Of a stretch of 64,000 bases of DNA, positions 19,065 through 31,400 are shown one piece after another. Within the stretch, counting starts at the first letter, position 1; each line of letters opens with the position of its first letter. A program made the translations under genes and the position numbers. The stretch comes from Steromphala cineraria (taxonomy: Eukaryota > Mollusca > Gastropoda > Trochida > Trochidae): positions 63,318,987 through 63,382,986 of the forward strand of contig OU744726.1 in assembly GCA_916613615.1 (NCBI GenBank). Reading direction: 5' to 3'. The notes under the pieces are model-generated. The model had not been told where the DNA came from and did not search any database. It worked only from the letters and a program-made list of their open reading frames with translations.

Positions 19065-19500
19065 GTTAATTGAACCGTCCTGTAACGTCATTCAAATCTA
19101 GCCAATCAGCGAGTTGCCCTTTAAGCCAGCTACCCAGTCACTACAGGGTGAACCCAGTGTTCAACCTACTGATTGGCTTGATTTGAATAATGTCAAAGGT
19201 CCCATGTCACATGACTCTATTAATAGATCCCACCAGGTTCTGTTAATTGGACCGTCCTGTAACGTCATTCAAATCTAGCCAATCAGTGAGTTGCCCCTTA
19301 AGCCAGCTACCGTGTCACTACAGGGCGAACCCAGTGTTCAACCTACTGATTGGCTTGATTTGAATAATGTCAAAGGTCCCATGTCACATGACTCTATTAA
19401 TAGATCCCACCAGATCCCACGGAGCAAAGTCTATGATTGGCTGGATTTGAATAATGTCACAGGTCAGTCCGATGACTCTATTAATAAGCCTGGTGAGATG
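19065..19500 (+). repeat. 177-bp tandem repeat (two full copies, one partial) with inverted CCAAT motifs
   Basis: Copies start at 19065 and 19242 (GTTAATTG, ACCGTCCTGTAACGTCATTC), with a partial copy at 19427-19500. Each unit contains an internal inverted pair: CAAATCTAGCCAATCAG and CTGATTGGCTTGATTTG. The unit could fold, and each carries two opposed NF-Y-type CCAAT boxes. It lies between Arf and SSADH. The 75-codon frame here is repeat-derived. Confidence 0.85.
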
Positions 19501-19834
19501 TATACGCTAAGGAAGTGAAGCAGTAAAGGTATTGATTTATTGATTGCCTTGTTTCTAAGATAGATGTGACTATTTCACACTGCACATTCAAGGATGCCAA
19601 CCCTTAGGTTTTTGGCATTATAACTATAATATTGACCTTTGAATAATGCAATTACACTTCATCTGCTTAAACTACAATTTTCTACTCGTTTAAAAAAAAT
19701 TTGTAATAAAATAGATTGAATTTCACAGGGTAGATTTGATGCATGGGAAACAACTGGAAAAAACTTGCTTTTAGTCCCTTGCCATGGAGTGCCCAATTCC
19801 GTTCAGAAGTGAAAAACATATTTGGAAATAAGAA

Positions 19835-20190
19835 AAATAGTCATTGGCTCTGTAGCTCATCAGGCTTTACATTTGATTTTGCTCTAGGGTGTGGCAAATG
19901 TGGTTCCCCCTTATTAGGGGCCACAGGGCCACCAAAGCTACAATTTGTAATCTTCTCTAGTCAAGGAGTCTGTACACAAAGTTTTAGCTTTCTATGCCTT
20001 ATGGTTCTGGAGAAGAAGATGAAAATAGGTTTTGAGGGCGTGGCCCCTGTGGTCCTTTTTAGGGGCCAGAGCCACCAAAGCTACGATTGATAATTCTCAC
20101 TAGCCAAGGAATCCATAGACAAAGTTTCAGCTTTCTAGACCTTATGGTTCTGGAGAAGATGAAAATAGGTTACAGGCCAGATGAGCTAAA
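19835..20190 (+). mobile_element. Pearl-like element E, copy 1 (ACGG tract missing)
   Basis: Starts at ATTGGCTCTGTAGCTCATCA and ends ACAGGCCAGATGAGCTAAAA, matching the ends of the fuller copies at 35262 and 61021. Internal units share AGGGGCCACAGGGCCACCAA and CAAAGTTTCAGCTTTCTA. The microsatellite is lost, so this copy is internally truncated. AGCTCATC and GATGAGCT form the inverted ends. Confidence 0.75.
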
Positions 20191-21684
20191 AATAAATGCG
20201 TCCTAGCAGAAACAATTCTCAACCACCCTGGAACAACTGCTTTAAACGTGTTTCTGATTTTACAATAAGCATTCAAACCCTTACCACCTGAAAATCCCAA
20301 GGGAGATGGTTAATATCTTCAGTAATATATTCTAGAAGTAACATTAACTTCAAAGTGAGGACACTCATCTTAAGCCAATGACTGAGAGACCTTGAAATGA
20401 TAAACAAATTGATTGAAAAAGTATTTTTATTAACTGAATAGCTATTCTACAAATTGAGCATACTGCACCCTGTAGGTCCAACATTCATTTAACAAAGTAC
20501 ACTCTAAAACGGTCTGATGACTTAATCACAACAGTTTGCTACCAATGCAATAGTCTAACAGCCCCTGAAACAATATCTTTTAAAGACCCACACAAGTCTA
20601 TATTATTGTAGCAAGTCTAGCTCACTGCAGTTTCAGGGAAATGAACAGCTTCAGTGGGCTCCTTTCAATTTTATTAGTAGAAAGCTTCATTTAATATGTA
20701 TTTCATTTCAGAGACTGAAATTTAGTCTACCAATGCAAGATAAACCCTTCGATTTCAATCTCGAAACACTTCCAAGTAATCCAAAGGACTGACACTGATT
20801 AGCTGAATTAAAGCCTCTTGGATTTATCCTGGAAATAGTTGCATATTCTGCATATGTGAAGCTAATATTTACATCCAATTATTCTGATTAGCTATTGAAT
20901 ACGGAGTCACTGGGAAATTAATTTTATTGATTCTGACTTCAGCACATCCATATAAGTAGTGCACAGATATTCTCTTCTTTATTAAAGATTCACACTCGGG
21001 TAATTTATCATATCAGTCATTTTGAAAATATTACGTAACTAAGTCATGAAGTTTTCTTAAAGATTTTGACAATTCTTAAATCCACACGTAGCCTAAAAAA
21101 ATTACATTTTTTTTATGCAACAGCAGTGCCTATATTATGTATAACAAATCGATGAAGTTGCAAATATTCCTTTGATCTTAGTTTAGAGATAAAAAATGTG
21201 CACATGCCTAGTTTAGCCATTTTGTGTGCCATTTTTGACGTCAAGTAGTGACTATTGTTATAAATGATTGAAGAAAAAATAATTTGATCATAGAGAGTTA
21301 AAAAGAACAAATACGCCCTAATATTGCCAATTTGGACACAAAAACAAGTGGATAACGAGTGCCTTTAAGAAAGAGAGATCTGATTGTCATGAACATTTAT
21401 CAGAATACCAAATAATGCGGTAAGAATAATATTTTCACAACCGTTTGACTTCACCAGAGACTGATGCATCGAAGAACAATCATTGAACATGGACTACAAA
21501 CATGAGCCTAACTTCCTAACCTCAATCCTCAAAAGTGCATACTAAGCTAAAGTTAAACAAATTCATCCAAACTTTCCTTGATAACAATTATTTATGAAAA
21601 ATAATATGAGAAAATTAGTAACAATTTTAATATTTACGAAAAATCAAAGAAATATTGCAATAAATGAGGAATGGATCTTCCAAA
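20191..21684. other. Intergenic sequence, nothing recognised
   Basis: AT-rich sequence between the 3' ends of Arf and SSADH, which converge. No coding frame with family resemblance, no clear repeat and no RNA gene was found. Confidence 0.4.
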
Positions 21685-22296
21685 CGAGCAGTAGCATGTC
21701 TTTGAAGAATTTTTGTTTTCTTAAATTCCTTAAATAGGTATATCACAAAGTGATGAATTTGGAAGGTCAATTATCTATGAAAGTACTTAATTATTTGCAG
21801 TTATAGTAGAAATTATCAAGTATCAACCAAATCCAGCTGATGACCATTTTACTGTGAACACCTTATCATTTAAAGTAGAGTTGTGACGATACAAATTTTT
21901 CACGATACAATACGTATCTCATTGTTTCATAGCAATGCCATTGGATACGATACACATCACGATGCGTTATTTCAAGGTTTTTGACAAAACAAAACATTAA
22001 CTTTTGATAAATTCTCTAATTTTTAGGCAAAATAAGCCTTTCTAAAGTCAACGATATGTATCACATTACAGAGAATGTATCGCGATACGTGTATTGTCAG
22101 ATTAAGTATCGCGATTCACGAATACCATGATATATCGTCACACCTCTAACTTGAAGCAGGGATATTGATTTGCATGTCTGAACCAAACGTTACATTCATT
22201 ACATAATTGCTTCTTTTGATAAAATAACATCAACAATTAGGTGGTTTTTCTATGTAAATTTATCTTTGTTCATCTTAAAAATATGCCACTGCCCCT
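21685..22296. mobile_element. Degenerate GGGGCAG-type MITE, copy 4, split by a hAT MITE
   Basis: The left end reads GAGCAGTAGCATGTCTTTG and the right end AAAATATGCCACTGCCCCTT, eroded versions of the TTAA MITE ends. The interior matches at CATTTTACTGTGAACACCTT. Removing the 273-bp insertion at 21876-22148 leaves about 340 bp, close to the other copies. TTAA flanks are no longer clear. Confidence 0.65.
21876..22148. mobile_element. 273-bp hAT-like MITE nested in an older MITE
   Basis: Inverted ends TAGAGTTGTGACGATAC and TAGAGGTGTGACGATAT. The flanking 8-mers ATTTAAAG and ACTTGAAG agree at 6 of 8 positions, as expected for an old hAT duplication. Subterminal CGATAC/GTATCG motifs relate it to the element at 14391. 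Confidence 0.7.
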
Positions 22297-22305
22297 TACA
22301 GGACA

Positions 22306-22311
22306 TTTATT
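22306..22311 (-). promoter_or_regulatory. Candidate SSADH poly(A) signal AATAAA
   Basis: AATAAA on the minus strand, about 110 nt downstream of the SSADH stop codon at 22421-22423. Confidence 0.5.
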
Positions 22312-22420
22312 TTGGATTTTACATTAACTTTGATGCAATGAGCATCCAGACTCGATGACAATGTAAGAAATCTCCTTAAAAGGTAATCCAAGTCACGAAT
22401 ATCACAATATTATTTCGATT

Positions 22421-25400
22421 CTAGATGCCACCAAGGCAGACATATTTGATCTCCAGGTAATCGTCAAGTCCATATTTGCTGCCCTCGCGGCCAAGTCCGG
22501 ATTCCTTGAACCCTCCGAAGGGCGCCTCCACCGAGGATATGAGGCCCTCGTTAACCCCACACAAGCCAACCTCCATCTTCTCGGCAACCCGCCAGATCTG
22601 ACTCAGGTCCCGCGAGTAGAAGTAACCTGGGACATAACAATCATAGTGAAACACATGCAAAATATTGTTTCATCTCAACTTTCTGTATTAAATGCATATG
22701 CCCTCTTCCTTAGACAGGTTTCATTCTATTGAGAGGAGTTCTTATTCCATGACTTTTCCATGGTTTTTTAGCTCACCTTTACAAAGTAAATGTGAGCTTA
22801 TGTCATGGCGCTTCGTCCGTCGTCCGTCTGTCTGTCCGTCCGTCCGTCCGTCTGTCTGTCCGTCCGTCTGTCTGTCCGTCCGTCCGTCTGTCCGTCCGTC
22901 CGTAAACTTTCAGGAAAAAGACTACTCCTCCTAAACGAATCCAGATATCATTCTGAAATTGTAGTATGTTATACCCATGGTGATTCCTCACAGAAAGGTA
23001 GACGTTTCAGTTTTGAGAATCCAAGATGGCCCCCATGGCAGCCATATTGAATTTTCAATTAGATTTCACGAAAAAGACTACTCCTCCTAAACGAATCCAG
23101 ATATCATTCTGAAATTATAGTATGTTATACCCATGGTGATTCCTCACAGAAAGGTAGACGTTTCAGTTTTGAGAATCCAAGATGGCCGCCATGGCAGCCA
23201 TATTGAATTTTCAATTAGATTTCACGAAAAAGACTACTCCTCCTAAACGAATGCAGATATCATTCTGAAATTGTAGTATGTTATACCCATGGTGATTCCT
23301 CACAGAAAGGTAGACGTTTCAGTTTTAAAAATCCAAGATGGCCGCTAAGGCAGCCATATTGAATTTTCAATTAGATTTCAGGAAAAAGACTACTCCTCCT
23401 AAACGAATCCAGATATCATTCTGAAATTGTAGTATGTTATACCCATTGTGATTCCTCACAGAAAGGTAGACGTTTCAGTTTTGAGAATCCAAGATGGCCG
23501 CCATGGCAGCCATATTGAATTTTCAATTAGATTTCACGAAAAAGACTACTCCTCCTAAACGAATGCAGATATCATTCTGAAATTGTTGTATGTTATACCC
23601 ATGGTGATTCCTCACAGAAAGGTAGAGGTTTCAGTTTTGAGAATCCAAGATGGCCGCTAAGGCAGCCATATTGAATTTTCAATTAGATTTCAGGAAAAAG
23701 ACTACTCCTCCTAAACGAATCCAGATATCATTCTGAAATTGTAGTATGTTATACCCATTGTGATTCCTTACAGAAAGGTAGACGTTTCAATTTTGAGAAT
23801 CCAAGATGGCCTCTATGGCAGCCATATTGAATTTTCAATTAGATTTCATGAAAAGACTACTCTTTCTAAACTAATCTAGATATCATTCTGAAATTGTAGT
23901 ATGTTATAACTATGGTGATTCCGCACAGAAAGGTAGACGTTTCAGTTTTGAGAATCCAAGAAGGCCGCGATAGCAGCCATATTGAATTTTCAATGAGATT
24001 TCATGAAAAAGACTACTTCTCCTAAACCAATCTAGATATCATTTTCATATTGTAGTATGTTATACCTATAGTGATGCCTCCCACAAAGGTAGACGTTTCA
24101 GGTTTGAGAATCCAAGATGGCCGCGATAGCATCCATATTGACTTTTCAGCTGCAGATGACACATCATTATTACTAAATTTTAAGCTTTCATCAAGTGATC
24201 ACTCGCACAATATAAATTCTCTAATTTGAACTTACTAATCATAATTTTATCTTGAATATAGAATATTTAAGATTGTCATGCAAATTGTTCTATATTTTAA
24301 GTGTTTCTAAAACATTAAGATGAAAGACAAACATAAATAATTAATTTGTTTAAAATATTTATGGCAACTAGCTGCAAAAACCCAATGACATTAAACATCA
24401 TGTTAGATTTTGAACAATGGTATCTCCCTTATAGTCCTTTAAATACCACACATTAGGGGTCAACCAGAGTTCAGATATTTCTGTTGAGTCCACTATGCTG
24501 TCTAATACACATCCTAATACAGGCTGCTAGCATCATAGTGTCAGCTGCTAGTCTGTTGCATAATCAACCTGACCCAATTGATATGGTAAAGCATTATGCT
24601 ATATGGCCATGTGTATGCAATAAGAGTTATGGAAATTAGACTTGTATTCTCATGACAGCGATATGTTCTTTCTAAGAATAACAACTTACACAAAACTTGT
24701 CACTTGTTTTGTGTTTAGCAATCTACATGATAAGTAGATGTGGAAAGATTTATTTTGCATCAGGTTCCAGTTCCTGTGTTTTACTCATATTTGTACCATT
24801 TCTATATCTAACAGAAGTTCTTCTTGACACAAAATCAATTTAGGACATAAGCTAACTATATTTTGTGAAATTATATATATTTTTCCCAACAATTCATGTT
24901 CTCTCCCGTCAAGTCTATTAATACCACACATAAGGGCTTAGCCAGAGTTCAGGTTTACATGCTCAGCACACTAGGATGCTTCTCCAAATATACTACACAA
25001 AGCCAAATACACAAATTGCTACACTCTCCTTAAGGATCTGGGGCTAGCAGCCCTGCCTGCTTGTATATTGCATAGTAATCCTGACCTAATTGATTAATAG
25101 AACATAATGGACTTTATGGAAAGTATATGAATTGTCTTTATGAAAAGTATACTTGTATTCTATTAATAGTAATACTTTTTACAAATAACAATTTAAACAA
25201 GTCAAGAATCAGCTTTTGTGTACAACAATTTGCACGATGAGTTAATATTAACAAGTCAAGAATCTGCTTTTATGTTCAGTAATCTACATGATAAGTTAAT
25301 AATAGAGGTATTTTGTATCAGGTTCCAGTTCCAATACCATGTGTTTCATAAATACCTGTAAAAATAAATGATAATTGTATCATGCTGAAGGGGTTCTGGG

Positions 25401-28400
25401 AACAACATGTCATCATAGAAGTCATTATTTTTCAATTAGATTTCAGGCCAAGTACTACTCCTAAATCAATTAAGATATCATTCTGAAAAGTGAGTATTTT
25501 TGGATATAGTGATTCCTGACAAAGATGCATTTATTTTATTATCAAGAATCCAAGATGGTCAATATGTCAATTATATTGAATTTTCAATTAGATTTCATGA
25601 AATTCATTGAAAAGAATACATTTCCTGATCAATCAAATCAATGTCATTATATTTGTATTGATACGCTTGTTGTAATATTTATCAACACTATAAATACAGT
25701 TACAAAAAACTGTATGAATCATCTTTATCTGCGAACAGCCTGAAGCATGACTGTTTTAATAAATCCTTTCCGTTTTACATAATTCCTGACACTTCATATA
25801 TATGGCAAATAACATAGCCAGTGAGGGATAAATATACATTTTATAATCATCTATATCTGATTACGGTCTGAACAATGATTATCTAGATAATTATAATGAT
25901 CATTCAATTCAAACAAATCCTTTTCAAAAGCATTTAAAATGATTAAATTTGTTCACTCCCAACACTAACTGTTAGGTTTTTTAGTCCATTGTTTCCATGC
26001 AATTAATTTATTCCAAATTGAAAATTTTGGTTAATGAATAACAAATTATTTTTTATTTTGTTTGTCATGCTAATAAAAGATATCATTTAATATTCATCTT
26101 CAAAACTAATTGAACAGCAGTCTGAACAATTCTTTTTTTACAAAGTCTTTCTCACCAATTCTCTCTGTTTGTTAAGATACTTCAATAAACATATTACTGA
26201 GTTGACCTCCAGATTATTTCCATAGCAAACCTCTCTTCTACCCCCACCCCTTCTACCCCCCCTTTCCCCCCTCCCCTTTTTTCTCCTGTCCTTCCATTGC
26301 AAACCTATCCCACATTCCTTCTATCCCCCTCCCCCAACCCCCCCTTTCCCCATCTATCCTTCCAGCCCCTCTCCTGCAACTCTCCTCAAAAGAGTATCTG
26401 TTTTGCATATTGAAATGAGGGGAGGACACTCACTATATGGAATAACAGTAACTTACATAAGAGGATAAGTTACATAAGCTACATGCAGGTGCAAGAGGTC
26501 AACATAGGTCATCATATCTAGTAATTAGCATAAACCCCCATGTTGCTAGCCTATTCTGACCAATCAGATTGCACTAACATAGGTCAAGATTTAAGATATT
26601 CAGAAATCTTCAGTTAGAATTACATGAGACATTGACCTGGACAGTTTACTTTGGCAATTGGACCTATCACTAGCTGAATTTGTGATTTGTGTCAGAGGGA
26701 TGTATTCCAAATGTTTATGTGCATCATCTTTTTAGTTCTTTGGAAGTTGAGAGTGTGACTAAATGAATACTCCTAAACCAATCAAGATATCATAATGAAA
26801 TTTATACAGATGCCCACATAAAAGTAGCATTTTGAAGATTAAAAAGTCCAAGATGGTCACCAATTTAGCCATAGATATACAAAAATGTTATACAAAAACC
26901 TACTGCTTGTTAACAAATCATGATTATATCATTCTTGTATTAATGTTTGTTCAAACTCTAGTGGTTTCCAACAGAAGAATAGCATTTTAAAAGATAAAAA
27001 AATCATGATGGCAGCCATAATCAATTATCATATAAAAGATGGTTACACAATTAAACCATATTACCACATCATTCATTTTAAGGTGAGCTTCTGTACCCTC
27101 GGTACTTTTATTTAAGGTTCAAGTTCATTAAAATAGTGTCATTGGCTCTGTAGCTTATCAGGCTTTCTTTTTGATTATACAAATTCAAAAGTATGTTTGT
27201 GTAGTTCATTTGTATTGCCTAACTTCTTATAAGTCTTCTGTATTTAATTAATCAAGTACCCGAGGTTGATTGACAAAAAATTCACATTTACACAATTTAA
27301 ACTAATGAGAATTGATAGAGCTTCATTGACAGTAGGAAGTGTAACGAACCTGCCAGCCCTGAACTTGTTGCATTAGCGATGGCTACTGCCTCCTCCTCTG
27401 TCTTGAATCTGAAACAAATCAAATATTGAGACTTATCAAAATTATAAAAACTAAAGGCACTATTGCACATATTACTATCTGACATTGAATCATTTCAATT
27501 CACCATATTTCTGAATCATCAATAATAACGGACAAGGAAATTTTATTTCATGTCATAGTAATGATATGTTACATGCGTACATGCAACCTTTTCCTAGCAA
27601 TTTCCCTTTATTAGAGATTCAACATAAAATTGCTGTTTGAGACATGCAATAATTATCATGATGTTCATGATAATGGTATCACATACATGCTGTCTCTTAC
27701 TACAGAGTATTATATCAATAAAAGTGACGAAAAAAAATCATTAATTGGTGAAATTTGCAATACATTTAACAAAACTCATGGAAATTTGCTATATATATAA
27801 CACTTATTTGATACACAAAAATTTTTAGTACAATCTGTAAAACACATTTCACATCTACCCAAAAAAATCTGAGTTTTAATAATGTAAGATACATCCCCAC
27901 AAAATTTCAGCCCAGAAGGGCCAAAAGGTCTTGAGAATCCAAAATGTTAAAAAGAAGGGAAGCAATCTATGTCTTATATGCCTGAAGAGCTGAAAAATTA
28001 TACATGAAAGCAATACCACTTACTTGATTACAGAAGCAACTGGTCCGAATATCTCCTCTTTCGCACATCGCATGTCAAGAGTGACGTCAGCGAGCAGGGT
28101 GGGTTGGTAGAAGTTACCTCCCTTGTCCGAGCGAGAACCTCCACGTAAGAGCCTCGCACCCTGTTTCTTGGCGTCGTCTACCATACTCTCAACCTGGATG
28201 AACAAATGAATGTGTCTATCTTACAAAATGAAGGAATTAAAGATTGAATGTATCGCCAGTAGGAAGCACAAACAGTCATGGATTTCTTGATCCACAACAC
28301 GTTTACTGCATGTGTTTACAGACAATGTTACTGGAAACAGAACAAGGATAAACCAGATGGAATACTCACAAGTTAGTAATCCTAATAAGTATTAAAGTTC

Positions 28401-31400
28401 TGGCATTAAGTGGAAACACTAACAATTAAAGGTTCATGGTGATGTGTCTCGTCTTTCATCAAATAAATTATCCTTTTAGATGTTTTAGAAGTCAACGTTT
28501 CTATGACACACATTGAACAGAATGAACGAACCACTACCACTAATTGTTACCCAGTAAAATTTATCAGTAGGTTCTATTGCTACACCACATATTTAAGTTT
28601 GCTGTCTGATTATAATCGACTGTGCTCAGAGAAATAAAATTGTAAAAATATTGTCTCTATCAGGGTTTGAAAACCAGCTGGGATAACCTCTCCGCCATGG
28701 TCTGAATACACCAACCTTTGTCACATGTTCCTGACATAAGCTCATCTAACAAATTGCAAAGATTTTTATAGTTTTTTCTATTTTATTTCTCAGTTGATTC
28801 TAATCAGACTGACACTAGCAGCCTTTCCTCCAATGACCTCACCTTCTCGACAGCTTTGATGTTAATGAGAGGGCCTTGTGTGGTGCCGGACTCGAACCCA
28901 TCTCCGATTTTAAGTTCCTTGTCCATCACCTCACCAAGTCTGGCTACGTATTTTTCATACACATTCTCCTGTACCAGAATCCTGTTGGCACATACACACG
29001 TCTGTAAAAGATTGATTAATTAAAAATAATTACATGTAGTATATGAATCTGAAACCGCTTGGTGACAAGGTTTGTTTCCAAGAATCTTAAGCACATTGCC
29101 TTGGTACTTTTAGCATTGTATGTTGAGCGCTAATTGAGAACTAATTACCTACCTACTAAAACCTACAGAGTTTCAGGTTTATCATTCTTTTAAAAAAATG
29201 TCTATAGTTGATCTTGAAATAATAACATTTCCAAAAAATAATTATAAGTTGTTTGAGAGTCATTTTTAGAAGTTGGAAATATCAAGAAAACAAGGAGCAT
29301 AATTTTAGAGTTACTGTTAATGCTATTTCATTATTATATCCATTGGTATAAATTGTTGAACTCTCTTATCCCCATTTGCTTGAAAACGGTATAAGGATCT
29401 ACACAGAACCGTTGCTACTGTGACAGTGATTACAATAAAGAAGTTGATCACCCATAAAGCTCCTTGTCTACTTAAAAGTAATTATCACAAAAATATGAAG
29501 AATATGTATCTGTTACCTGTCCACTGCCACGGAATTTACATATCATCGTCCCGGCAACAGCAGCGTCAATATCGGCACTCTCGAAGACGATGAAGGGTGC
29601 ATTACCCCCCAGTTCTAGAGACACTTTCTTTACTGTCGACGCCGATTGTTGGAGAAGGATCTATCCAGATATAAACAGCTGGAATTATTCTCAAATATCA
29701 TGCATAATTTTGCAAATTTATAATAATAATAAATTGGGCCATCGCTCTGAAGCTAGGGGCCACAGGGTCACCAATCCTAAATTAAGGAAATAGGTGATGA
29801 GATTTCAGATACCAGTAATTAATTCAGAAAAGGAAACTGCTCAAACATTCAATTGCTAATTTAGAGTATAGGATCCAAAGGTTCACCAAGCTCTTTTTAG
29901 GAACCACAGGGTCACCAAAGCTATGAATTATAATCCACACTATTTAAGCAGTCGTCTTTCTAGGCTTTATGCTTTATGAGTTATGAAAATAGATTTAAAG
30001 GGCGTCCCCACTTATTTATTGTCATGACATATCATTTGACTTTAACACAAACCTCAATGCCATACATTGTGATATAAATTCATTACAACTCAATTATTTA
30101 TCCCAAATGGCAAATATGAAACAAGTGAAGAAGCGAGCAAAGCTCACATACCCCCGCTCTCCACTTTGTTCAAAGAATTTCAAATAGTAAAACTGATTAA
30201 TATTGGTTAAAGTATGATAGTTGAGTATACAGTAAGTCATTGTGTAAGTCTTCTTTCAACTGAAACCCAAATACCGAATTCATTAATAGGTTTTACAATT
30301 AAAAGGGTACATCTAGAGATAATGGTTAATCTTTGTTTCAAATTTGAGGTAGTTATCATGAATATTCTAAGAGATGCACTGAGGACAAAATTATTTTTGT
30401 TGAGTCACTTTGTAAGTTATGTTTTCCAAAGAAACCACAGAGAAGAAAATCCATATATATCGTTTAACTCTCACAAGGCTTCTCCAGCAATCACGATTGA
30501 CATTTGTAGCAAATTTGGTGAAGCTGAGATGTATATTTCATGAAATATGTTCAGGACAAAGTAATTTATCATAGAATCACTGTTTCAGTCATGTTTCCAA
30601 AAATTAAAAAAATGTGATGGTCTAATCCTCAAATGGCACATCTAGTGATCATGGTTGATAAGTGTATGAAGTTTGGTGAAGCTAGCATGAATAGTTTGGG
30701 AGATATGCTCCAGAAAGACTTGGTCGAAGAGTCACTGTTTTAGTCATGTTTCCATGGAAACCGCAAATAATAAAAATAATTTGTTGGTCTAACCCTTAAA
30801 AGGCACAACTAAGGATCATGATTGATAAGTGTATGAAGTTTGGTGAAGCTAGCATGAATAGTTTGGGAGATATGCTCCGGACAAAAGACTTGGTCGAAGA
30901 GTCACTGTCTCAGTCATGTTTCCATGGAAACCGCAAAAAATAAAAATAATTTGTTGGTCTAACCCTTAAAAGGCACAACTAGGGATCATGATTGATAAGT
31001 GTATGAAGTTTGGTGAAGCTAGCATGAATAGTTTGGGAGATATGCTCCGGACAAAAGACTTGGTCGAAGAGTCACTGTTTCAGTCATGTTTCCATGGAAA
31101 CCGCAAAAAATAAAAATAATTTGTTGGTCTTACCCTTAAAAGGCACAACTAGGGATCATGGCTGATAAGTGTATGAAGTTTGGTGAAGCTAGCATGAATA
31201 GTTTGGGAGATATGCTCCTCACAAAACGACTTCCTCAAAGAGTCACTTTTTAGTCACGTTTCCATGGAAACCGCAAAAATGAAAATTCAGAAATAGTTCT
31301 AACCCTCAAAAGGCACAACTAGGGATCATGGTTGACATGTGTATGAAGTTTGATGAAGCTAGCATGCATAGTTTTGGAGATATGCTCCGCACAAAACGAC

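Larger units (their letters stand above)
22770..27110 (-). mobile_element. Large pearl-like element B (156-bp core repeats, CCGT tract, end hairpin)
   Basis: The plus-strand left end is a 13-bp hairpin at 22770-22798 (AGCTCACCTTTAC, loop AAA, GTAAATGTGAGCT). A CCGT/CTGT microsatellite follows (22812-22903), then eight 156-bp core units. A long less-repetitive stretch contains decayed core copies at about 25430-25605 and 26755-26900. The right end is AAGGTGAGCT and GTACCCTCGGTAC (27083-27110). AGCTCACCTT at the left is inverted at the right. It fills most of SSADH intron 10. The long middle may include independent insertions, so treating it as one unit is an inference. Confidence 0.6.

Noticed and set aside
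22692..23050. Ser/Val/Pro-Cys repeat proteins on both strands
   Set aside because: Translations of the CCGT microsatellite in the pearl-like element.
26230..26370. Pyrimidine tract as a triplex-forming regulatory site
   Set aside because: The C/T run is interrupted by A and G and lies deep inside a transposon-filled intron; no support beyond composition.
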